64,000 nt of DNA. Source: Natrinema pellirubrum DSM 15624. Lineage in GTDB: Archaea; Halobacteriota; Halobacteria; Halobacteriales; Natrialbaceae. This document shows, in pieces, positions 7,886-15,139 of the stretch. The position numbers and the translations under genes are program-made. The stretch's first letter is position 1; each line of letters begins with the position of its first letter. The notes beneath the pieces are model-generated. The model was not told the DNA's origin, ran no database searches, and was given only the letters and a program-made list of their open reading frames with translations. The stretch is from NCBI RefSeq assembly GCF_000230735.2, contig NC_019962.1, forward strand, positions 1,116,001 to 1,180,000. The letters run 5' to 3'.

Positions 7886-9043
7886 ATGAATATCGCTGAT
7901 ATCGCCACCACGGAGTTCATCGAAGTCGACGTCGGGACGCGAATGGGGAAAGTCCGGTCCATGTTCGAGGACGGCAACCCCAAGGGAATTATCGTCACGA
8001 ACGACGGGGACTACGAGGGGGTCATCAGCGAGCGGGAGATCCTCCAGTCCCACGTCGAGGACGACGCCAAGGTGGCGGCACTCACGAAGCCCAGTCGGAG
8101 TACGCCATCGCCCAAGGTCGACCGCCAGGAAGACGTCCGGGAGACCGCCCGCGTCCTCGTCGAGAGCAACGCGAAGGTCGCGCCGGTCTTCGAGAACGGC
8201 GAGCTGTGGGGGGTCATCACCGACGACGCGATCCTCGAGGCAGTACTGGAGAACCTCGACGCACTGACCGTCGAGGACATCTACACCGCCGACCCGGTCA
8301 CGGTCACCGAGGACGACGGGATCGGCAAGGCGATCAATCTCCTGCGCGAACACGGCATCTCCCGCCTGCCCGTGATGAACGAGAACGGCTTCCTCGCTGG
8401 GGTCGTCACGACCCACGACATCGCCGACTTCGTCATCCGGGAAAACCATACGACGACGACGGGCGACCGGGTCGGTGACAGCCAGCGCCTGCTCGACGTG
8501 CCGGTCTACGACATCATGACCAGCCCCGTCGAGACGACCACGCTGGACACGACCGCGGAGGAAGCCGTCGAGCGGATGCTGGGCAACGACTACGCGGGGC
8601 TGATGGTCACGCCGGCCGACGACGACCGGGTCGTCATCGGCGTCATCACCAAGACCGACGTCCTGCGGGCGCTGACCTTCACCGAGGAGGAACACATGGA
8701 CGTCCAGATCACCAACATCTCGATGCTCGATACCATCACTCGAGAGGGGATCGTCGAGAACATCGAGGACGTCGTCGACAAGTACCAGGACATGCAGGTG
8801 ATGCACGCCCACGTTCGATTCAAGGAACACCAAGAGCGACTCCGCGGCACGCCGCTCGTGCAGTCACAGATCCGACTGCGTACTAACAAGGGTCAAGTCG
8901 CCGGCACCGGTGAGGGCTACGGCTCGGAAAACGCCTTCCGCGTCGCGCTCGATAAACTCGAGCGCAACGTCCTCGAACTCAAAGGCGTCACCAGCGACGA
9001 GGAGTACCGCGGCCAGCTCCTGCGGAAACTCAACGAACTGTAG
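7886..9043 (+). CDS. Four-CBS-domain protein with C-terminal HPF-like domain
   Basis: 385 residues. Four CBS motifs occur as two Bateman pairs (residues about 1-120 and 130-280); clear examples are GISRLPVMNENGFLAGVVTTHDI and YDIMTSPVETTTLDT. The last ~100 residues are different: a segment MQVMHAHVRFKEHQERLRG then VQSQIRLRTNKGQVAGTGEGYG and DALDKLERN-like helix resemble the beta-alpha-beta fold of ribosome hibernation factors (HPF/RaiA). CBS pairs bind adenine nucleotides, so the fusion could tie ribosome inactivation to energy state; that link is inference. A short T-run follows the stop. Confidence 0.87.
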   Translation: MNIADIATTEFIEVDVGTRMGKVRSMFEDGNPKGIIVTNDGDYEGVISEREILQSHVEDDAKVAALTKPSRSTPSPKVDRQEDVRETARVLVESNAKVAPVFENGELWGVITDDAILEAVLENLDALTVEDIYTADPVTVTEDDGIGKAINLLREHGISRLPVMNENGFLAGVVTTHDIADFVIRENHTTTTGDRVGDSQRLLDVPVYDIMTSPVETTTLDTTAEEAVERMLGNDYAGLMVTPADDDRVVIGVITKTDVLRALTFTEEEHMDVQITNISMLDTITREGIVENIEDVVDKYQDMQVMHAHVRFKEHQERLRGTPLVQSQIRLRTNKGQVAGTGEGYGSENAFRVALDKLERNVLELKGVTSDEEYRGQLLRKLNEL

Positions 9044-9065
9044 CATCGACGTCGACCCCGATTCG

Positions 9066-9071
9066 TTTTTT
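9066..9071 (+). terminator. T-tract after the CBS-HPF gene
   Basis: Six T residues 22 bases after the stop, between convergent genes. Oligo-T is the usual archaeal intrinsic terminator signal. Confidence 0.45.
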
Positions 9072-9115
9072 CCAACCCCGGACTGGACACCGGCCCCCGG
9101 CCGGTCGGAGACGGC

Positions 9116-9823
9116 TCAGTGTCGGGCCGACTCCTCGCCGCCCTCGAGCCCCCGATCCGTGATCCGGAACTGAACCGACTCGCCGGCCGGCTTCGAGCGG
9201 TGTTTCTCCAGCGTCGCGCGTCGGTTCCCGCCCCGGAACCGCTCCAAGCGGACGACGGTGCCGGTCCAGTGTTCCAACGTGTTGCCACCCAGTCCACGGG
9301 TCCGGTCCGAATCCGGGTCCGAAAAGACCTGATTCGTCAGGACGACCGCCAGATCGTGTTTGCGCGCGAGCGAGAGCAGGTGGGTCACCTGCCGGGTGAC
9401 GCTTCGCAGCGCTTCCCCCTCGTCGCCGTCGGCGGTCCGCTCGAGTCGGTAAAAGCCCGTCGCGCTGTCCAGTACGATTAGTTCGGCGCGCTCGGCGAAC
9501 CCCTCGGCGTCGCGGACGGCCTCGGCCTGTTCCTCGAAATCGACGGCGTCTTCGATGACGATCCGCGAGGCGACGGCCTCGAGGTCGTCCCCGTCGACGC
9601 TTCCCTCGAGCAACTGCTGGAAGCGGTCGACCGAGACGCCTTCGGTATCGATGTAGACGACAGTTCCCCCGCCGACGGCCGTCTGGACGGCGGCAGACAG
9701 CGCGAGGTTCGTCTTCCCGGCCGCCGGCGGGCCGTACAACTGCGTGACGGTCCCGCGTTCGAACCCCCCGTCGAGCAACTCGTCGACCGGGCCACAGCCG
9801 GTCGGGATCGCCTCGTCGGTCAC
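9116..9823 (-). CDS. radB: DNA repair and recombination protein RadB
   Basis: 235 residues from GTG (9823) VTDEAIPTGCGPVDELLDGG. RadB is the short archaeal RecA/RadA paralogue lacking the N-terminal helix-hairpin-helix domain; it assists RadA in recombination. Walker A reads YGPPAAGKTN (a RadB-like variant), Walker B ELIVLDSATGF, and the C-terminal part has HWTGTVVRLERF. Length fits the family (about 230). The 22 in-frame residues upstream of the GTG are Pro/Arg-rich and not conserved in character. It ends convergently with the CBS-HPF gene. Confidence 0.93.
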   Translation of the reverse strand: MTDEAIPTGCGPVDELLDGGFERGTVTQLYGPPAAGKTNLALSAAVQTAVGGGTVVYIDTEGVSVDRFQQLLEGSVDGDDLEAVASRIVIEDAVDFEEQAEAVRDAEGFAERAELIVLDSATGFYRLERTADGDEGEALRSVTRQVTHLLSLARKHDLAVVLTNQVFSDPDSDRTRGLGGNTLEHWTGTVVRLERFRGGNRRATLEKHRSKPAGESVQFRITDRGLEGGEESARH

Positions 9824-9967
9824 GGTTCGAGTTGACTGGGGACGCGCAAAAAGGCCCCGGAACGACGGGGCGGGACTTCGACCCACCACGCGGGCGATCG
9901 CGGTCCGATACTGTCGGCGCTCGCGACTCCGACCGCTCGTCTCGACGATGGAATCCGTTCGCGTACG

Positions 9968-9974
9968 TTTATCT
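9968..9974 (+). promoter_or_regulatory. TATA box that fixes the start of the YqgF-like gene
   Basis: TTTATCT centred 26-27 bases upstream of the GTG at 9997. It makes that GTG, not the ATG at 9832 inside the radB promoter region, the likely leaderless start. Confidence 0.6.
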
Positions 9975-9996
9975 CCGATGGGGGCGAAGGTCGCCC

Positions 9997-10788
9997 GTGA
10001 TCGTCGTCGCTACGGCGGACTTCGAGGTGTACCACGGTGTCGTCAACGAACTTCGCGACCGCGGAACGACGTTTACGACCATCGAACTCGATGAAGAGCT
10101 ACCGGATCGGGCGGCCGTCGTCATCACCGACGGGGACAACGCCGACGCCTTCGCGAACGCGACGACCGTGGTCGCCGATCCGGACGATCCACGGCGTGCG
10201 GTCGACCGGGCGCTGGCGGCCGTCCGCGGCGACGGCGGTCGGACGATCATCGGCGTCGATCCCGGCCGTAAACCCGGAATCGCCGTCCTCACCGGCGAGA
10301 CGGTCGTCGCCGCCTTTCAGGTTCCCCTTTCCGACGCCGTCGACGTGATCGAACGCGAGGCCAGCGACGCGCCCTCGCCGGTCGTCCGGATCGGCGACGG
10401 CTCCCGCCTCGAGGGCGCGAAACTCGTCACCGACCTCGAGGACGTCCGGGTCGAACTCGTCGACGAGACGGGGACGACCCCCTATCTGGGCACTGGCTCG
10501 CGGGGGATGGGCGACGTGCTGGCCGCGGTCAATATCGCTCGCCTCGAGGGAGAGGTCGTCGACGCCCGCAAGATCGAGCCGACGGAAGGAGAGATTCAGG
10601 TCATCAAGGACCGCTCGCGCGAGCGAAGCGACCACAATCGGGCGATCGACGAGGCACTGGCCCGGCGGGTTGCCGCCGGCGAGTTGACGATCGACGAGGC
10701 GCTCGCGGAACACCGCAACGATGGAACTGGCTCGGAAACCGAGTCGCACGAGACGGACGAGGCCGACGGCTCGGAGCCGTCGTCGTAG
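9997..10788 (+). CDS. YqgF/RNase H-fold-like protein, function unknown
   Basis: 263 residues from GTG VIVVATADFEVYHGVV. After an ~80-residue N-terminal Rossmann-like part comes IIGVDPGRKPGIAVLTG, the first strand and acidic residue of an RNase H/RuvC fold. It is followed by VELVDETGTTPYLG and then MGDVLAAVNIARLEG. This D...DE-TT...D-AA order is that of YqgF/RuvX-type Holliday-junction resolvase-like proteins. The C-terminal part has an Arg/Glu-rich DRSRERSDHNR helix and an acidic tail. Divergent from radB, which fits a DNA-repair role, but activity is not shown by sequence alone. Confidence 0.75.
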   Translation: MIVVATADFEVYHGVVNELRDRGTTFTTIELDEELPDRAAVVITDGDNADAFANATTVVADPDDPRRAVDRALAAVRGDGGRTIIGVDPGRKPGIAVLTGETVVAAFQVPLSDAVDVIEREASDAPSPVVRIGDGSRLEGAKLVTDLEDVRVELVDETGTTPYLGTGSRGMGDVLAAVNIARLEGEVVDARKIEPTEGEIQVIKDRSRERSDHNRAIDEALARRVAAGELTIDEALAEHRNDGTGSETESHETDEADGSEPSS

Positions 10789-10864
10789 CGTCGGAAAACC
10801 GGACAAAAGAAACGGATACGTCGGTCACTGCGGTCGAAAACCGACCGTGTGACGGCTCGAGAGG

Positions 10865-12424
10865 TTACGCGCCGACCCAGGTGTTCGTCGAGGCGACCGA
10901 CGTGAGCTGGACGTTCTCGTTCTCCTGCATGCTGATCTGTGAACTCCCGGCGCTGCCGCCGTCTTCGGCGACCGCGATGGAGCTGTGCTGTTCGTTCAGG
11001 TTCTGCTGCGTGATGACCTGCTGCTGGGCGATCGCGGCACTTGCCTCCTGCTCGACGTCGTTCGTCTGCGTGGCGTTCCCGGCGTAGTCGTACGACGTGC
11101 CGGGAGCCATGCCCGCGTTCCCGTCGACCGTGACGGTCATGCTCGAGGTCCGAGTGACGTCGTCGGAGACGTAGCCCGGGCTCGCGTAGACGTTGAGCGC
11201 GTCGGCGTAGGCGACCTGCGCGTTGTAGTTCTGCTGGTAGGCGAGCTGGATCGCCGTCGCTTCGCTTCCGTTCTCCGCGAGCGCCATCGCGGTGTTCTGG
11301 AAGTTGATGTTCTGCTGCTCGACCGCCTGTTCTTGGGCGATGCCCGCGGTAGCGGTCTGTTCGGTGTCGTCGACACCGTCTACCTTGTCCTTCTTGTCGG
11401 GCTTGTGTGCGTCAGTCGTGGTCGAGAGGACGTCGCCGTCGACATCGCCGGCGGTGGCGACGTTCATCCCGAGTGACGAGACCATCAGGTTCGAGGCGGT
11501 CGCGCTGCCGAACTGCTCGTTGAGGTTGCTCTGGTCAGTGAACTGAATCGCCGTGGCAGTGCTGTTCTCGCCGATCGCGATGGCGACCGCACCGCCCTGT
11601 TCGTTGACGTTCTGCTGCGCGACGTCCTGGGACTGGTTGAGCAGCGCTTCGGCGCTCTGGCCGACACCAGCGTCGTCGCCGGACTTGTCCTTCGCGTGTC
11701 CGAACTCGCCGTCACCGAGGTAGACGTTCGAGGCGTTTGCCATTCCCTCCTGGAGGTTCTCGTTGCGCTGGTAGGACTGCTGGAGCGCGGTCGCATCGCT
11801 GTCGTTCATCGCGTACGCGAACGCGGTACTCTGGTTGTTGTAGTTGATCTGGCCGACCGCCTGGGACTGGGTCACGCCGGCGATGGCTTCCTGCGTGACC
11901 GTCTCGTCGTCGCCCTTCTCGTCTTTGATTCCCCAGCCGTCGAACTGCTGGTCGCCGCCGTCGCCGATGATGATGTTGACCGTGCCGACGTTTTCGAACT
12001 GCGTCTGTGCGGTTCGAACCTCGACGTTGCCGGCCGTTGCCTCACCAGTCTGGACGTTGTCGTTCTGCTGGTTGGCCTCTTGGACGGCCGTCGCTTCACC
12101 GCCGTCGATCGAGATCGAGACCGCCGATCCCTGTTCGTTGATGTTGACCTGATCGACGTCTTGGTGCTGGATGACTTCGGCGGCCGAGCTACTCGTCCCG
12201 TCCGCGTGTTCGTCGACATACTCCTCGAGCGACATGTCGCCGAGGTCCGCGCCGAAGACGAGATACAGCTCGTCGCCGTCCTCGAGCGTGTGTATCGTGT
12301 CACTGTTCGACGCGGCGTCCCCGCCTGCGGTAGCCGCCGGGACGGCCGCTACCATCGACAGGGCGACCATACAGGCCATAAGAAAAGTCGTAGTTCGTGA
12401 TCGTCTCGTCGTGTCGGTTGTCAT
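10865..12424 (-). CDS. Exported Gln/Asn-repeat protein, curli-like (large)
   Basis: 519 residues with a Sec-type signal peptide (basic start, hydrophobic residues 14-33, cleavage near ATAGG). The body holds five ~80-100-residue repeats. Each has a first strand of the form Q-x-Q-x3-Q-x-N-x-N-x-Q (at about 86-98, 186-198, 264-276, 364-376, 467-479; for example QHQDVDQVNINEQ) and 12-17 residues later a second strand ATA-[IVL]-Q-x3-Q-x-N-x-N-x-Q (at about 111, 211, 290, 390, 492). Regular Gln/Asn spacing in strand pairs is the logic of curlin-type amyloid beta-helices. No anchor follows, so the protein is presumably released or polymerised. Function is inferred, not known. Confidence 0.82.
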   Translation of the reverse strand: MTTDTTRRSRTTTFLMACMVALSMVAAVPAATAGGDAASNSDTIHTLEDGDELYLVFGADLGDMSLEEYVDEHADGTSSSAAEVIQHQDVDQVNINEQGSAVSISIDGGEATAVQEANQQNDNVQTGEATAGNVEVRTAQTQFENVGTVNIIIGDGGDQQFDGWGIKDEKGDDETVTQEAIAGVTQSQAVGQINYNNQSTAFAYAMNDSDATALQQSYQRNENLQEGMANASNVYLGDGEFGHAKDKSGDDAGVGQSAEALLNQSQDVAQQNVNEQGGAVAIAIGENSTATAIQFTDQSNLNEQFGSATASNLMVSSLGMNVATAGDVDGDVLSTTTDAHKPDKKDKVDGVDDTEQTATAGIAQEQAVEQQNINFQNTAMALAENGSEATAIQLAYQQNYNAQVAYADALNVYASPGYVSDDVTRTSSMTVTVDGNAGMAPGTSYDYAGNATQTNDVEQEASAAIAQQQVITQQNLNEQHSSIAVAEDGGSAGSSQISMQENENVQLTSVASTNTWVGA

Positions 12425-13104
12425 TGATCGTTTGATTTGAGTCGTGATTGTGGTTTCTTGCTAGGGCTGTGCGTCGCAAACCCTCCTATCCCGATTACAG
12501 ACTTTGTTATCTGTATATTTCCGCGCCGAAGAAGGCTGATACCGCATTGAAGGGGGACGCTTACGCGGAATTCCCGGAACGTGATCGTCAGAGCAATCGT
12601 CGGCGGTCAATCGATACGGAGACCCGCTGTACCGGATCACAGCCCTCGGAACATCGCATCTCCGAGATTCCCGTAACGATGAGACGGTCACGAGTAATCG
12701 AATCGTAACTCGAGTAGCTGTTACGGAGCGGAAAGTCCGGATTAGAGTGCCAGAAATAACGATATACCGGCCGTACAACCCTGTTTCGCTGCGGAATGAC
12801 CGCCAGCATCGCGGACTATTCGTTCCGTACGGTCGCCATACGCACTCGTTGATCTCGAATCGAGTGCCTACACCGAAACGATCGATCAATCCGAGATAGG
12901 AATTGAAACGGTACTATCAACCGTTGCTATGGAACGAAACCGTTCCCCCCCTTCATATGAATCTCCGATGTGGGCCTTAGTCGGGAGACACGCAGCGAGC
13001 GGGTGGCCGCAGGCGATGCACCGATCGCAGCCGTAGCCGACGAGCGGCAGCTATCGGTCGCACGGCAGACCCGTTCAGCGTTCGTGTCTCCTGGAACGAT
13101 AGAC
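12425..13104. other. Divergent intergenic region of the Gln/Asn-repeat genes
   Basis: 680 bases between divergent starts with no convincing gene; it is AT-richer than its surroundings. On the minus strand, AAATATAC near 12513-12520 is a possible TATA box, giving a leader of about 65 nt for the large gene. At 12952-12960 CTTCATATG, followed by AATCTCCG, is repeated upstream of the second small gene (13957-13965). Such length suggests several regulatory sites. Confidence 0.5.
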
Positions 13105-13617
13105 ATGACACGAAACACGATACTGACAGTCGTACTCGTCGCTAGTCTGCTGATGGTCGGTTTCGCTGGAACGGCAGCAGCGAGCGGCACGGCCGATACG
13201 GCAGGCGAGGCAGCGGGTCTCGGTGACGAAGACACCTCGACGGACGACAACCAAGTCGCGGCCGCAGCGGTAGTCCAGAGTCAGAACGTCGATCAGGCTA
13301 ACGATATCGACCAGAACGCCAGTCAGAACGCCGACCAGGACGCGACCGGAATCGATATCGATATCGACGCCGGCGACGATGATAACGAGAACAATAGCAG
13401 TAGCAGCAGTCTTCTTTCCGCTCTCGGACTCGACTCACTTGACAACAACAACGAGTCTAACAACGATACCGACGGTGAAACTGACGGCGTGAACGTCGAG
13501 ATCGGCACCACTGGCGACCAGACGGTCAACCAGGACATCAATCAGGAAGCCAACGCGTCGAACTCGAACTCGCAGGTCGGTGCCGCGACGGCCACTAACT
13601 TCGACTTCGAGATCTGA
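13105..13617 (+). CDS. Exported Gln/Asn-rich small protein, curli-like paralogue 1
   Basis: 170 residues from ATG MTRNTILTV. The signal peptide ends MVGFAGTAAAS. The mature part has an N-terminal block VVQSQNVDQANDIDQNASQ continuing to a QDATGIDID motif. A low-complexity Asp/Asn/Ser centre follows, then a C-terminal block GDQTVNQDINQEANASNSNS. The blocks use the same Q-x3-Q-x-N spacing as the neighbouring 519-residue protein. Its layout is the same as that of the gene at 14122, with which it shares the GFAGTAAA signal end. There is no anchor. A minor subunit or nucleator of a fibre is a reasonable hypothesis. Confidence 0.8.
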   Translation: MTRNTILTVVLVASLLMVGFAGTAAASGTADTAGEAAGLGDEDTSTDDNQVAAAAVVQSQNVDQANDIDQNASQNADQDATGIDIDIDAGDDDNENNSSSSSLLSALGLDSLDNNNESNNDTDGETDGVNVEIGTTGDQTVNQDINQEANASNSNSQVGAATATNFDFEI

Positions 13618-13649
13618 GCGGCGCAGCGCTTTCCAATCAGCGACGGTTC

Positions 13650-13655
13650 TTTTTT
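13650..13655 (+). terminator. T-tract after the first small Gln/Asn-rich gene
   Basis: Six T residues 33 bases after the stop codon, within TTCTTTTTTAC. Confidence 0.45.
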
Positions 13656-14121
13656 ACTGGACTCGAGAACGGTCACACCAGCCGGTGGTTCGTCGTCCGG
13701 AGCGCGGCGTATCGACCGCCGAACGGCGGCTGTAGTCGTGACATAGAACTCCATAGCGGAGACATGATCGCGAGGGCAACGTTCGAAGCGCGAGTCCCGA
13801 ATCTATACCGTTTTGTAATGTTACTTTCAACAATATGATTTTGGCCCGACAGTAATCGAGCAGGTATATACAACTGCTGATAGAATTCTGTAATTTCAGA
13901 CAATATCTGGTGCCGTTCGATGTAGGATTCGAATAGCATCGCGAACAGTGGTTTGCCTTCATATGGGCCTCTGTAGTTCGATTTGACCGGATGGGGTACC
14001 ACGACGACGCGGGAGGTGACCGAGCCCAAGGCGGTACACACCGCAGTGTGTTACAGCAAGCGGTGTCCTATCGGAAGTCCCGCATGTGCGTGCGTACTCA
14101 TCCGGACAAACAGCAACAACG
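13656..14121. other. Intergenic region between the two small Gln/Asn-rich genes
   Basis: About 470 bases with no supportable gene and locally AT-rich (13790-13960). CTTCATATG at 13957-13965, about 160 bases before the next start, matches the site about 150 bases before the previous gene. This suggests a shared promoter element and long leaders. Confidence 0.45.
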
Positions 14122-14928
14122 ATGAAACGGACACTCACGATACTGATGACGCTCGCGCTCATCGGGAGCATGGCCTTCGTCGGCTTCGCCGGAACGGCAG
14201 CTGCCGGCGGTAACCAGCACGACGACGGCGACAGCAGCGCCGATCGGCTCTCAGCCTCGAGCGTGAGCCAGTCACAGAGCGTATCGCAGACGAACGTGAT
14301 CGAACAGAACGCGAGCCAGTACGCCGATCAGGACGCGACCGGGGTCGACATCGACGAATTCCTGACCGGCGATGACGGTGCCGCTGATGATGACGATGAG
14401 GCCAGTGACGGGAACAACAGCGACGGAAATAACAGTGACGGTGCCACTACCACCATCGAAACTCTCACGTTCTATCGAGCAGCGGGCAACTCCCCTGGAG
14501 ACGTGCTAGTTGGTACTGAAAGATGGCTCGGTTCGGGATTCTCGAACGACAATGTCGATGTGAATGTTGAAGAATCTGTGGATGGTGACCCGGTTAAAGT
14601 CAGTTGGGACTATACGGGTACCGGCACCAGTGACAACAAGATTGTGCGTATCGAAGTAGGGACCTCCTCTGGTGATCTGTGTGAGGTCACATATGACTCT
14701 CCCCAAGAAAGCGGGGAAATTGGCCCAGACCAGTGCGAATCACTCGGCGACACGCCTGACGAAACGCCCGACGAAACGCCTGACGACGGAAACTCCGTCG
14801 AAGGATCCGTCGGTAACCAGACCGTCAATCAGATAGTCGAACAGAACGCTGACGCGTCGAACTCGAACGCGCAGAACGCCGACGCGTCCGCCTCGGCCGG
14901 CGACATTCTCTCGGTCCTCCTCGGCTGA
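14122..14928 (+). CDS. Exported Gln/Asn-rich protein, curli-like paralogue 2 with inserted domain
   Basis: 268 residues from ATG MKRTLTILM. The signal peptide ends VGFAGTAAAGG. The N-terminal block (SVSQSQSVSQTNVIEQNASQ then DQDATGVDID) and C-terminal block (GNQTVNQIVEQNADASNSN) match paralogue 1. Between them lies an extra ~120-residue segment (about residues 112-235). It is predicted to be beta-rich, contains two Cys (LCEV and DQCES) and a TPDE repeat linker, and its DNA is visibly lower in GC than its flanks, as if acquired. An adhesive or binding domain displayed by an amyloid-like scaffold is one reading. The C-terminus is Ala/Ser-rich without an anchor. Confidence 0.8.
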   Translation: MKRTLTILMTLALIGSMAFVGFAGTAAAGGNQHDDGDSSADRLSASSVSQSQSVSQTNVIEQNASQYADQDATGVDIDEFLTGDDGAADDDDEASDGNNSDGNNSDGATTTIETLTFYRAAGNSPGDVLVGTERWLGSGFSNDNVDVNVEESVDGDPVKVSWDYTGTGTSDNKIVRIEVGTSSGDLCEVTYDSPQESGEIGPDQCESLGDTPDETPDETPDDGNSVEGSVGNQTVNQIVEQNADASNSNAQNADASASAGDILSVLLG

Positions 14929-15139
14929 GAGAGTCGCTTCGCAACTACTTCACATCGATTTTTATCGGCGGCCCTGCCTCGAGCAGCCACGATACCCCCT
15001 AGAGGGCGGTCAGGAAGGTCGTTCTGAACGACATCTCGAGCAGGGGGGGGGGGAGGGCCAAGGCGGCAGTACGCCGTGCTATCGTTCCGGCCGATAGCGA
15101 TCGGGTGCCCTCGAGAGACGAGAGTACCCGCGATTGGAT

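Noticed and set aside
12461-12889. Possible 142-residue minus-strand gene between the divergent Gln/Asn-repeat genes
   Set aside because: Poor codon bias, Arg-rich random-looking protein, no family match; more likely a regulatory region.
13673-14171. Overlapping minus-strand frames between the small Gln/Asn-rich genes
   Set aside because: AT-rich, basic and mutually overlapping products without motifs.
15043-15055. Run of G residues before the larC stop
   Set aside because: A homopolymer in non-coding DNA; probably chance or sequencing-prone, with no evident role.
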